From Chloroflexota bacterium (GTDB taxonomy: Bacteria > Chloroflexota > Anaerolineae > Aggregatilineales > Phototrophicaceae): DNA of 41,506 nt. The DNA is taken from NCBI GenBank assembly GCA_011523735.1, contig WTGB01000134.1, positions 1 through 41,506 of the forward strand, written 5' to 3'. This document shows positions 16,522-24,485 of the stretch, in pieces (positions within the stretch are counted from its first letter, which is position 1; each line of letters opens with the position of its first letter). The notes below the pieces were generated by a model. That model saw nothing but the letters and a program-made list of their open reading frames with translations, was not told the DNA's origin and searched no databases. The translations under genes and the position numbers were made by a program.

Positions 16522-18312
16522 TTATGGCATCGTTACAGCCGGCGACACCCAGGCATCAATAGAATAGGTCCGCGAATAAGGCGTCGGATTCCAATTCTTG
16601 GTGCCGGGCAATACCGCCGTCATCGCTTCCGAAACGTACATGAAGAAGTAGGGCATGTCGTGGAACAGTATCTCCTGCACTCGGCCATACAGCTTCGTCC
16701 GCGCTTCCGTATCGCAGCCCGGGACAACCCGCGCCTGATCGTTTAGCTCGATCAACTCGGCATTGTAATAGGATACAAAATTGAAGCCTGAGCCCGGCAC
16801 GTCCACTTCCGGATAGTAGAATGCGGAGATGTCGGGGTCGACCGGCAAGCCCAGGCTCCAGCCAAGCATGTTCATATCGAAGGTCTGCCCGGTTAATTCA
16901 GGCAAGAATGCGCTGCCCCAATCAATCGCCTCGAATACTGCGTTGAAGCCGACCTTGTTCATCTCGGCCTGGAAGAACAGCCCCATCTGCTCGCCAATCT
17001 CCGAGCCAGCCGGCACGTGCAGGTCCAGTGCCAATTCGCTGCCATTGTAGTCTGCGTCAACTTCGCGCGCGAAAAGACAATCCTGGCAGATCCGCGCGGT
17101 ATCGGGGTTGTCATCATGATCAACCCAGCCGGCCTGCGTCAGCTTCTCCAGCGCCAACTCGGGACTGTATTCGTACTGAAGTTCAGGATTGTAAACCCAG
17201 GAAGTCGGTATGGTGTGAGTCGCAACCTTGACGCCATTGCCATCGCGAATGCCTTCGATCAGCGCCTCCATGTCAACCGCGTGCGAAATTGCCTGTCGCA
17301 CCAACACATCACCAAGGACGGGGTGAGGCTCCTGCGGTAACAGATTGCCGTCTTCATCAAAGCCTGGCTGCGGATTATCTGGATTGGCGTGATTCATGCC
17401 AAAGAAGGTGAAGCCGTTGCCGGTGAACTCATAACGGGGAAACTCCAGCAGTTTCTCGTCCGTTCGGAATTCTTCCTGCCGGGTGGCTGGCACGCCCAAG
17501 ATGCTGAACTCACCGCCGATAAAACGCTCCGTCGCGACATTCTCATCCGCTACTTGCAGCGTAACCGACTCGGAAGGGCTAACGAAACCGAGAATCGTAT
17601 CCGGATAAGACTGATCGGCGAGCAAGCTGATGCGCTCTCCGGCAGCAAATTCGACATCCTTGAAAGCGCCGAAAGAGACCGTTGGGATGCGCCTCGGCTC
17701 ATCCATCATCGCAGCGTAGTTGTCGCCGAACAGCTCTGAGAATACATGTGCTGGCACGGGCGTGACATCGTTCACATCGCTGAACGAGATGCAATCGGCT
17801 TCGCGGAAGGTTACCACCACCGTGAAATCATCCGGCGCTTCGATGCTGACGATATTGCCGCCCGCTGGCGTGCCATCAGCCATCGTCTCGAAGATGCCCG
17901 CGCGTGGACTATCGATTTCACCGCTCCGTGTCGCTTCGACCGCCCACAAATAGTCGGCTGAGGTAATCGGCGTCCCGTCATTCCAACTGATATCTTCGCG
18001 CAGATGAACCGTCAGCACAGTGCCGCTTTCATCATATTCCCAGCCCGACGCCATCGCGCCCGCCAAATTTGGCTCTTCCAATCCGGTAAACGGGCTGACG
18101 CCGATGATTGACGGATACAGCCAGCTGTAGACCGCGCTCGAAGCTGTATCACCGCCGATCAAGGGGTTGAAGGTGGCCGGATCGCCGGCGGTGCTTGCAT
18201 CAATCACAATGCCGCCCAATCCCGGCCCAAGGGCTTCTTCCGCTTCCTGCGCGGTCAGTGGCGCTACAACCGTGAGGCAGAAAACTAAAGTCAACGCAAG
18301 AAACTTCTTCAT
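16522..18312 (-). CDS. ABC transporter substrate-binding protein, family 5 (oligopeptide type)
   Basis: This 596-residue protein has a signal peptide (MKKFLALTLVFCLTVVAPLT, cleavage probably after AQ near residue 22) and no lipobox. The family-5 pattern is clear: FNPLIGGDTAS near the start, LAGAMASGWEYDESGTVLTV, LREDISWNDGTPITSADYLW, and VRQAISHAVDMEALIEGI in the second half. Such proteins capture oligopeptides, dipeptides, nickel or some oligosaccharides in the periplasm or outside the membrane. It is the first gene of the operon with the two permeases. An upstream inverted repeat may be an operator. AAAGGG lies ahead of the ATG. The substrate cannot be deduced. Confidence 0.9.
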   Translation of the reverse strand: MKKFLALTLVFCLTVVAPLTAQEAEEALGPGLGGIVIDASTAGDPATFNPLIGGDTASSAVYSWLYPSIIGVSPFTGLEEPNLAGAMASGWEYDESGTVLTVHLREDISWNDGTPITSADYLWAVEATRSGEIDSPRAGIFETMADGTPAGGNIVSIEAPDDFTVVVTFREADCISFSDVNDVTPVPAHVFSELFGDNYAAMMDEPRRIPTVSFGAFKDVEFAAGERISLLADQSYPDTILGFVSPSESVTLQVADENVATERFIGGEFSILGVPATRQEEFRTDEKLLEFPRYEFTGNGFTFFGMNHANPDNPQPGFDEDGNLLPQEPHPVLGDVLVRQAISHAVDMEALIEGIRDGNGVKVATHTIPTSWVYNPELQYEYSPELALEKLTQAGWVDHDDNPDTARICQDCLFAREVDADYNGSELALDLHVPAGSEIGEQMGLFFQAEMNKVGFNAVFEAIDWGSAFLPELTGQTFDMNMLGWSLGLPVDPDISAFYYPEVDVPGSGFNFVSYYNAELIELNDQARVVPGCDTEARTKLYGRVQEILFHDMPYFFMYVSEAMTAVLPGTKNWNPTPYSRTYSIDAWVSPAVTMP

Positions 18313-18353
18313 CTTGACGACCCTTTCCGTCCATTTCGACTCAAGATTTTAGA

Positions 18354-18366
18354 ATATGACACATAT
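18354..18366. promoter_or_regulatory. inverted repeat, possible operator
   Basis: ATATG-ACA-CATAT is a perfect short inverted repeat in an AT-rich stretch about 42 bases upstream of the oligopeptide-binding-protein start. Its position would suit a repressor site, but I found no good -35/-10 pair around it. Confidence 0.3.
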
Positions 18367-18590
18367 CTTATTTTAGTGTATCACAATAATCAGCGAGACA
18401 ACGCGAAGCGGCTTACGTCCCTTCGCCAGGCGCGGAATGCACTATCAGCGCGCCGCTGTCCGTTTTGGCTGACAAATGAGAACTCCGAATCGCTCCCCTG
18501 CTTCCCCTACACTATACGCGCGCGATTTGCGATAATGTCCCGCGGATTACACTGACTCTAACGATCAAGATACCTGACAGGATGGTAAGC

Positions 18591-19283
18591 ATGATCAATC
18601 GGCTTTCACGGTTGTCGAGCGTTAACGAGTTCTCACGGTGCATTTGCTTTGCGCTAGCGATGCTCCTCGCGGGCTGTGGCGCCTTTCAGACGCCGGTCAT
18701 GCAAAAAGCAACCGCGCTGCCCGAAATTGAAGCGGCGGATGAACAGGCGACCGAAGCGCAGCCAACCCCACTGCCGACTGCCACGCTACCGCCTCCGACC
18801 CCGACAGCCGAGCCAACTGAGACGCCGACGCCTCTGCCCACCGCGACCCCGGAACCTACCGCCGCGCCCATCCTTTCGCCCATAGACCGCTTGGTTGCTG
18901 TCCGCGATGCCGACAACGGGGCGGCTCTGTTTGTGACCTTTCAAGAAACCGCCGGTACCGGCTACTCCTGCTCCAACTGTCACCTGGTTGATAGCGAAAA
19001 AGCCAATCTCGGTCCCGGTTTGCTGAATATCAAAGACCGCGCGCTCACACGCGTCGAAGGAAAAAGCGCCGCTGAATACATCTATGAATCCATCATTGAT
19101 CCAATGGCCTACCTGGTCGAAGACTTTGATGCCGAACTCATGCCCAAAAACTGGTCGGAGATTTATACCGATCTTGAAATCTTCGATATCGTTGCCTATC
19201 TGCTCACCTTAGAAGGCGAGTCGGATATCGATGATCCGGATCCGGTAGATGCGAACGAGGAAGAAACTGCCGAACAAGATTAG
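18591..19283 (+). CDS. monohaem c-type cytochrome lipoprotein
   Basis: I start this gene at the ATG at 18591, because AGGATGG just upstream serves as ribosome-binding site; an in-frame ATG at 18582 is also possible. It encodes about 230 residues. A signal sequence ends in the lipobox LLAGC. A low-complexity linker of about 60 residues follows, made of repeated TPLPTAT and PTPTAEP units, a spacer across the cell wall or envelope. The C-terminal domain carries one haem site, CSNCH, with a probable distal Met in LMPKNW, and fits a small class-I cytochrome c. It would move electrons at the outer face of the membrane. It is monocistronic and converges with the lyase gene. The redox partner is unknown. 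Confidence 0.85.
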   Translation: MINRLSRLSSVNEFSRCICFALAMLLAGCGAFQTPVMQKATALPEIEAADEQATEAQPTPLPTATLPPPTPTAEPTETPTPLPTATPEPTAAPILSPIDRLVAVRDADNGAALFVTFQETAGTGYSCSNCHLVDSEKANLGPGLLNIKDRALTRVEGKSAAEYIYESIIDPMAYLVEDFDAELMPKNWSEIYTDLEIFDIVAYLLTLEGESDIDDPDPVDANEEETAEQD

Positions 19284-19321
19284 GCGCGCCGCCCGCGCTC
19301 GGCTATCCGCGGAAAATCTTG

Positions 19322-20809
19322 TCACGAAGTCAAAGCGCTGACTTCGTCTCGCAGTGACTGCTCCGCTATAGACAAGGCAGCGCCAATGTCTTTCAGCCAG
19401 GCGCGATCTTGACCGATGGCGTCACTCTGCGAATCGAGAACGGTCCCCGTTGCGGCAGGCGCCGCGCCACCGGGCAAGACACGCCCTTCAACCAAAGCGC
19501 GCGGATCAAGCGCCCGCTCAAATTGCGCTTCCGGCAATTCCACGTCCAAGTCCAGCGCTTCCGCCGCGACATCGCGAAGCATTGCCGCGCTCAAGTCAGC
19601 GGGCTCGATAGCATTCTCCTGCACATAACTTACCAATGCTGAGACGACGCTATGCGCCTGCCGGAAAGGCAGATTACAGTATCGCACAAGCGTGTCAGCC
19701 AGTTCGGTCACTGTGGTGAAGCCAGCCCCGGCGCGTTCCCTCAGATGATCAACATGCACTTCCAACGTATCAATGACGGCACGATAGAGTTGTAATATCT
19801 CTTGCGCCGTCTCCAGCGAACCGAACAGCAGTGGGAATATCTCGTCTTCAATGTCTTGCGTATCGCCAAACGGGATATTGTGACACTGCAAAATGATGCC
19901 TTGCGCCTGCGCCATCATCCGGCTGATCCGCGCGCGCAGATGCTCAAGCACCACCGGATTGCGCTTCTGCGGCATGATGGAACTGATCTGAATGAAGCTG
20001 TCGTCGATGCGGATCGCGCCGCTCTCCTGCGTCGCCCAAAAGAGCAGATCCTTTGTGAAACGAGACAGGTTCACGCCCAAAGTCGCCAAAGCGCCGGCGA
20101 CATCGGTCAGGTTGTCCGACGCGCCGATGCTGTCGTATGTGCTGAGTTGGATTTCGTCAAAGCCTAGCAGGTCCGCGCTAAGTTGCCGATCTACCGGGAA
20201 TCCGGTGCCGGTCAACGCAGCCGCGCCGAGCGGACTCTGATTGTTGGTGACATAGGCGAAGCGCAAGCGCGCCGAATCTCGCTCCAGGAAAGCTAGCGCG
20301 CCGGCGCAGTAGTGTGCCAGCGTGGTGGGCTGAGCCGGTTGCGTGTGGGTATAACCGGGCATCAGCGTTTCCAAATGCGCGCGAGAAAATCCCAGCAGGC
20401 TTTCGCGTAAATTTAGCAGGTCGGAGCTTGCGCTCAATATCAGCGGACGCAGCGCCAGCCGCGTCAAGGCGTATCCGAGATCATTACGGCTGCGCGCCAA
20501 CTGCAGATTGCCGCCAAATGCCGCGCCCGCCAGTTCGATGAGTTTGCCTTCCATGGCGAAAAAGAGGTCTTCGACGCCGGTCCTGTATGTCAGCTGCTCG
20601 ACGCCCATCGCCTCCACTTGCGCCAAGGCATCGAGCAGCGCCGCCGCATTCTCGCGCGTGATAATGTCGGAGCGCTGCAGCATGACAACATGCGCCCGGT
20701 TGGCTGCCAGCATCGGACCCCAATAGTACTTCTTGGCGTCCTCGAAGAAAGGCTTCAGTACATATTTGTCGTAAAGCGGATGAGGGAAGGAGGCGGAGGC
20801 GCGCGACAC
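19322..20809 (-). CDS. argininosuccinate-lyase-like C-N lyase, divergent
   Basis: This 495-residue protein belongs to the aspartase/fumarase/argininosuccinate lyase superfamily: GYTHTQPAQPTTLAHY (block 2, catalytic His) and ISSIMPQKRNP (block 3, catalytic Ser loop) are clear. It departs from true ArgH at several places: no WGGRF start, EDLFF where ArgH has EDIH, and LARSRNDLGYAL where ArgH has TGRSRNDQVATD. No other arginine genes are nearby. It starts with GTG three bases after the MalG-like permease stop and is the last gene of a sugar-type transporter operon. I infer a catabolic lyase that releases fumarate or a similar product from an N-substituted aspartate-like substrate, as EDDS lyase does. 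Plain ArgH remains possible. Confidence 0.7.
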   Translation of the reverse strand: MSRASASFPHPLYDKYVLKPFFEDAKKYYWGPMLAANRAHVVMLQRSDIITRENAAALLDALAQVEAMGVEQLTYRTGVEDLFFAMEGKLIELAGAAFGGNLQLARSRNDLGYALTRLALRPLILSASSDLLNLRESLLGFSRAHLETLMPGYTHTQPAQPTTLAHYCAGALAFLERDSARLRFAYVTNNQSPLGAAALTGTGFPVDRQLSADLLGFDEIQLSTYDSIGASDNLTDVAGALATLGVNLSRFTKDLLFWATQESGAIRIDDSFIQISSIMPQKRNPVVLEHLRARISRMMAQAQGIILQCHNIPFGDTQDIEDEIFPLLFGSLETAQEILQLYRAVIDTLEVHVDHLRERAGAGFTTVTELADTLVRYCNLPFRQAHSVVSALVSYVQENAIEPADLSAAMLRDVAAEALDLDVELPEAQFERALDPRALVEGRVLPGGAAPAATGTVLDSQSDAIGQDRAWLKDIGAALSIAEQSLRDEVSALTS

Positions 20810-20812
20810 AAC

Positions 20813-21763
20813 TTAGCCCTTCAAGCCCGTCAGCGCGATCCCTTCAATAATGTATCGCTGGAAAATAATGACCACGAGCAAGAGCGGCACCACCGAAAGC
20901 GAGGCGCCAGTCATGATCAGATTCCAAGGCGTATCGGCTTCTGATGAAAACTGCTGAATACCCACAGGCAAAGTAAACATTTCCGATCTTGTCGTCGCTA
21001 TAAGCGGCCAGATAAAAGCATTCCAGTTGCCGAGGAAGTTGAAAATGCAAAGCGCGCCGATGGCAGGCAGGCTCAACGGCACCGCCACCCGCCAAAATAA
21101 GCCGAACTCGCTGACGCCATCAATACGCCCGGCATCAAGCAGTTCATCCGGTACGCCTTGCATGAACTGCCGCATGAGGAAGATGCCAGCAGCGGTGATT
21201 ACGCCGGGGAAAGCGATGCCCCAATAAGTATCGACCCAAGTCCCGCCGATCGGCGGATTCGATGACATGATGAACCAGGGGATGAGAAGCATCTCTGTCG
21301 GCACCATCAATGATGTCAAGAAAATAATGAAAATCGGGCGCTTGCCGGGAAAGTCATACTTGGCGAAAACGAAACCCGCCAGCGCATCAAAGAAAGCCAC
21401 GCTTACTGTGCTGATCACGGCGACGATGAATGAGTTCTTGTACCAGAGCGGCAGATCCGTCTCGTTGATGACCTCCGCATAATTGTCCATCGTCGGCTCA
21501 ACCGGGAACACGTTCCGCCGCAGGATCTCTTTTTCCGGTTTTAATGACGTGGACAACATCCACATAAAAGGCACAATCATCGTAAAGGCGATCAGCGTCA
21601 GCACGAGATAAGAAAAAAACTTGTGCGCCCAACTGTCGCCGGCTTTGCCGACAGACCTGATCCTGCCTTGATCCTTGAATATATTCGACGGAGTGACCGA
21701 TTCCACCGCGCTCACCTCAGTTGATTCGCCGCGTTGTGACAGAGAGCTGAATGATAGTGACAC
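20813..21763 (-). CDS. CUT1-type sugar ABC permease (MalG family)
   Basis: This 316-residue protein, if started at the GTG at 21763, overlaps the MalF-like gene by 47 bases. A GTG at 21715, one base after that gene's stop, would give 300 residues and is equally plausible. The first helix lies near residues 49-71, followed by MLSTSLKPEKEIL, a typical MalG segment. The coupling loop is LLDAGRIDGVSEFGLFWRVA followed by VPLSLPAIGAL. The C-terminus IIFQRYIIEGIALTGLKG is the family standard. It pairs with the MalF-like permease and needs a shared ATPase (MsmX/UgpC type) encoded elsewhere, as usual for CUT1 systems. Confidence 0.9.
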   Translation of the reverse strand: MSLSFSSLSQRGESTEVSAVESVTPSNIFKDQGRIRSVGKAGDSWAHKFFSYLVLTLIAFTMIVPFMWMLSTSLKPEKEILRRNVFPVEPTMDNYAEVINETDLPLWYKNSFIVAVISTVSVAFFDALAGFVFAKYDFPGKRPIFIIFLTSLMVPTEMLLIPWFIMSSNPPIGGTWVDTYWGIAFPGVITAAGIFLMRQFMQGVPDELLDAGRIDGVSEFGLFWRVAVPLSLPAIGALCIFNFLGNWNAFIWPLIATTRSEMFTLPVGIQQFSSEADTPWNLIMTGASLSVVPLLLVVIIFQRYIIEGIALTGLKG

Positions 21764-22613
21764 CCAGTATCATGGCGAAGAGCACCACGGTCAGAGACGA
21801 CGCGTAGCCCATATTGAAGCTCTGGAATGCCTCGCGATAGACGCGCAGCACGACGGTTGTCGTCGAGTCAAGCGGTCCTCCCCGTCCCTGTTCCGTCATC
21901 GCAACGACAGGCGCGAACATGCGCAGGAACGAAATCGTCTGCAAAACCAGCAAATATACGATGCTCGGATTCAACAGGGGAAACGTGATATAACGAAAAG
22001 TATGCCAGCGGCTGGCGCCATCAACTTCCGCCGCCTCGTAATAAGTCCGCGGAATCTGCTTGAGACCCGCCAGGAATATGATTATGGCGAAGCCCATGCC
22101 TTGCCAGATGACCAGCGCCAGAACCGATGGCAGCGCCTGTTGCGTGCTGCGCAGGAAAGGCTGCTGTGGCAGCGAGAGCAACTGCAAGACGACATTGAAC
22201 AAGCCAAAGCGCGGCTGATACAGCATGCGAAATACCCAGGCGATAGCAATGGTTGAGGTCACAAAGGGCAGAAAAAACAGGATACGATACAACGTGCTCA
22301 TAAAGCGGATTTCATTGAGCATCAAGGCGATCGCCAGCGCCAGGCAGAGTTGAATCGGCACACCGAACGCGACGTAACTGATAGTATTCCGAAAAGCCGA
22401 TTTGGTAACCGACTTCGTCTTTCCCAACTCCTCAATGACCTTCTCATAATTGTCAAAGCCAACGAAAGGCTGCTCCGCCGCTAGCGGATTGTAATCGTGC
22501 AAGCTCATCTGAAAGGCGAATAGGGTGGGGTAGATGCGAATGTAGGCGAAGAAGACTATTGGGATGGCGAGGAAAACGTAAGCCCAGAAAATCTTTTTCT
22601 TTGCCAGTGTCAT
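21717..22613 (-). CDS. CUT1-type sugar ABC permease (MalF family)
   Basis: The ATG at 22613 gives 298 residues beginning MTLAKKKIFWAYVFLAIP; a GTG at 22643 would add ten residues. Neither has a strong ribosome-binding site. Six helices are expected. The segment RIYPTLFAFQMSLHDYNPL after helix 1 is typical of MalF/UgpA/LacF proteins, and the coupling loop reads YYEAAEVDGASRWHTFRYIT followed by FPLLNP. It forms the permease dimer with the next gene. It follows a small two-helix membrane protein gene in the same operon. Confidence 0.9.
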   Translation of the reverse strand: MTLAKKKIFWAYVFLAIPIVFFAYIRIYPTLFAFQMSLHDYNPLAAEQPFVGFDNYEKVIEELGKTKSVTKSAFRNTISYVAFGVPIQLCLALAIALMLNEIRFMSTLYRILFFLPFVTSTIAIAWVFRMLYQPRFGLFNVVLQLLSLPQQPFLRSTQQALPSVLALVIWQGMGFAIIIFLAGLKQIPRTYYEAAEVDGASRWHTFRYITFPLLNPSIVYLLVLQTISFLRMFAPVVAMTEQGRGGPLDSTTTVVLRVYREAFQSFNMGYASSLTVVLFAMILGVTIIQLSVTTRRIN

Positions 22614-22688
22614 TCTAAATGCGGTTGATTCTGTCTGATACACTTCAAGGTTCTTTCACAATTCTGGCAACTTGCTTGACCTCGGAAG

Positions 22689-23000
22689 CTAAATGTTGCT
22701 GGCACCGTTCTTAGCCTGCACGTAAACGATATAAAGCCAAAGTGGAAATATCACGATGGCTCCGACGCCGCCGGTAGCCACGATCAAGCCTCCAAGCAGT
22801 GCTGCCAAGACTGGTCCTACGATGAGCATCCACAAGCAGCCTGTCCCCACTTTATTGTTGAGAATGTATGACAATCCCCATATCCCAAAGAATCCGGCGA
22901 TGATGCCAATCACAAATGCCGCCTGATTGCGCGAACCGTGTGCAGCTTGGAGGCCGGCGTGATATCCTGCTCCATAGATGCTCCTGTTCTTCTCTTGCAC
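22689..23000 (-). CDS. small TM2-like membrane protein inside the sugar transporter operon
   Basis: This 103-residue protein starts with GTG at 23000. AGGAGGA lies 5 bases upstream, one of the best ribosome-binding sites in the window, so translation is very likely. A charged N-terminus (about 25 residues) precedes a hydrophobic region with two or three helices; FGIWGLSYILNNKVGTGCLW resembles the glycine-rich first part of TM2-domain proteins. It sits between the binding-protein gene (after a terminator) and the MalF-like permease gene. Its role is unknown. It could be an accessory membrane subunit of the transporter or an unrelated small membrane protein. Confidence 0.7.
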   Translation of the reverse strand: MQEKNRSIYGAGYHAGLQAAHGSRNQAAFVIGIIAGFFGIWGLSYILNNKVGTGCLWMLIVGPVLAALLGGLIVATGGVGAIVIFPLWLYIVYVQAKNGASNI

Positions 23001-23041
23001 AGTTCCTCCTACAAGTTTTCACCCTACAGTAAAGTGATGCC

Positions 23042-23083
23042 AAAAAACCCGCATCGCCAGGTTTCTGCTCCTAGCGATGCGGG
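23042..23083 (-). terminator. intrinsic terminator/attenuator after the sugar-binding protein gene
   Basis: On the minus strand, CCCGCATCGC and GCGATGCGGG form a perfect 10-bp stem (23083-23074 with 23057-23048) and are followed directly by six T (23047-23042). It sits 21 bases after the binding-protein stop. As the permease genes follow on the same strand, it probably lets only part of the transcripts through. Confidence 0.85.
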
Positions 23084-23104
23084 CAGTATGTGGACTAAAC
23101 GCGA

Positions 23105-24400
23105 TTACTCGCGGTCTGCCCAGAATGCGTCGATCAACTCTTGTTCGGCCGCGGCCGCTTCATCCAGCGCGTCGCAGGGATCCATCCCGCCCAGACGGAT
23201 GTTGTCGAAGGCGTCAATCAAAACCTGACGCTGTGCGCTCTCGTCTACGAAGAAGGTCGCGTGCGAGTAAGCCAGTCCAGCCGAGAACGCGCCCAGAATC
23301 GGATCGGCTTGCAGCCCCTCGTCGGCGGCTGCTGTGGCTTGCGCCGGCAATTCACCCACGTTGTTCACCCAGAGCGTTCCCGCTTCCGGCGTAGTGATGA
23401 ACTGCAAGAACTTGACCGCTGCTTCCAAACGCGCCGGATCATCGTTGGCGCGCCGGGTGATGCCATGCGTCCAATAGGAACCGAAGGTGTGCTGCTCGCC
23501 GTTAGGTCCAACAGGCAACTCCGCCACGCCGTAATTCAGATCCGGATTGTTCCTGGCGATTGTGCCAACGCGGAATGAGCCATCCACATGCAGCGCTGTC
23601 TCGCCATTGACAAAGGCGTTGGTCGAGCCATCGAGAATGTCGTTGCTGCCAGTGACAAGTTCGGTCTCGAAAGCGGCCAGCCAACTGAAAGCGGCGCAGC
23701 CTTCTTCGCTGTTGTAGGTCACTGTGCGGCCATCGTCACTGTAGGGCGCGCCGCCATATTGACGGATCAAGACCTCGCGGAACCAGTGATGATCTTGCGA
23801 GGCAAGCGCCGGGGCGTGGCCCTGCTGCACTATGCTGTATATGTCGCTTTCATCGCCGTCATACACGGTCGTGGCTATTGCGGCCTCCACGAATTCGTCA
23901 AGCGTTGCCGGTGGAGTTTCAGGATCCAGCCCAGCTGCTTCAAAAATATCCTTGTTCCAGAATAACGCCAGCGAACGCACAGCCGTCGGTATCGCCCAAT
24001 AGCTGCCCTCAAATTTGGAGTTGGCGACCATCGGCGAGAAGGTCTCCAGGATAAACTCTTCGCTGAACGAGTCGTCTGGCAAGGGCACCAGATAGCCCGC
24101 ATCTACAAAGGCCGGGATCCAGCCATAGAACAGCGTCACCACATCCGGTCCCACGCCAGCCGGCGCTGAGGCCGCCAATTCATCGCGGAAGTTGGCGTAT
24201 GGGATGTCACTGTTATGTACCACCTTGATGCCCGGGTTCTCCGCTTCAAATTGCTCGATGAGCATGTTCATCGCATCAACGCGAGCGCCAAAGTTGTACT
24301 GCCAATACTCAATTTCCACCATGTCGTCCTGTGCCACAGCGAAAGCGCCGAGTGACATCACAACGACCAGAACTGCAAGAATGGCAAGTAGATTACGCAT
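23105..24400 (-). CDS. CUT1-type sugar ABC transporter substrate-binding protein
   Basis: This 431-residue protein starts at the ATG at 24400, with AAGGAG 7 bases upstream; the frame is open to 24421 but the Shine-Dalgarno decides. A signal peptide (MRNLLAILAVLVVVMSLGAF, cleavage near AVAQ) precedes the family-1 extracellular solute-binding fold: IEYWQYNFGARVDAMNMLIE, FEAENPGIKVV, GVGPDVVTLFYGW and AIPTAVRSLALFWNKDIFE. Family members bind mono- or oligosaccharides, glycerol phosphates or polyols. It is followed by a strong terminator hairpin, then the small membrane protein and two permeases. The operon's amidohydrolase and lyase suggest an unusual substrate. Confidence 0.92.
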   Translation of the reverse strand: MRNLLAILAVLVVVMSLGAFAVAQDDMVEIEYWQYNFGARVDAMNMLIEQFEAENPGIKVVHNSDIPYANFRDELAASAPAGVGPDVVTLFYGWIPAFVDAGYLVPLPDDSFSEEFILETFSPMVANSKFEGSYWAIPTAVRSLALFWNKDIFEAAGLDPETPPATLDEFVEAAIATTVYDGDESDIYSIVQQGHAPALASQDHHWFREVLIRQYGGAPYSDDGRTVTYNSEEGCAAFSWLAAFETELVTGSNDILDGSTNAFVNGETALHVDGSFRVGTIARNNPDLNYGVAELPVGPNGEQHTFGSYWTHGITRRANDDPARLEAAVKFLQFITTPEAGTLWVNNVGELPAQATAAADEGLQADPILGAFSAGLAYSHATFFVDESAQRQVLIDAFDNIRLGGMDPCDALDEAAAAEQELIDAFWADRE

Positions 24401-24485
24401 TTCCGACTCCTTATTGTCCATTAGTTAGTTTGACCATTATCACTTTAACCCATCTGCAGGTGTTTTCCAAATCTGCCGCCCAAAC

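Noticed and set aside
18686..18916. Minus-strand Gly/Val-rich frame opposite the cytochrome linker
   Set aside because: It mirrors the repetitive Pro/Thr linker codons and has no independent support.
19284..19298. GCGCG/CGCGC hairpin between the cytochrome and lyase genes, considered as a bidirectional terminator
   Set aside because: Only 5 bp and no T-run on either strand.
21675..22256. Plus-strand frame of 193 codons
   Set aside because: Antisense to the two sugar permease genes; rich in His/Arg/Gln as shadows of hydrophobic genes are.
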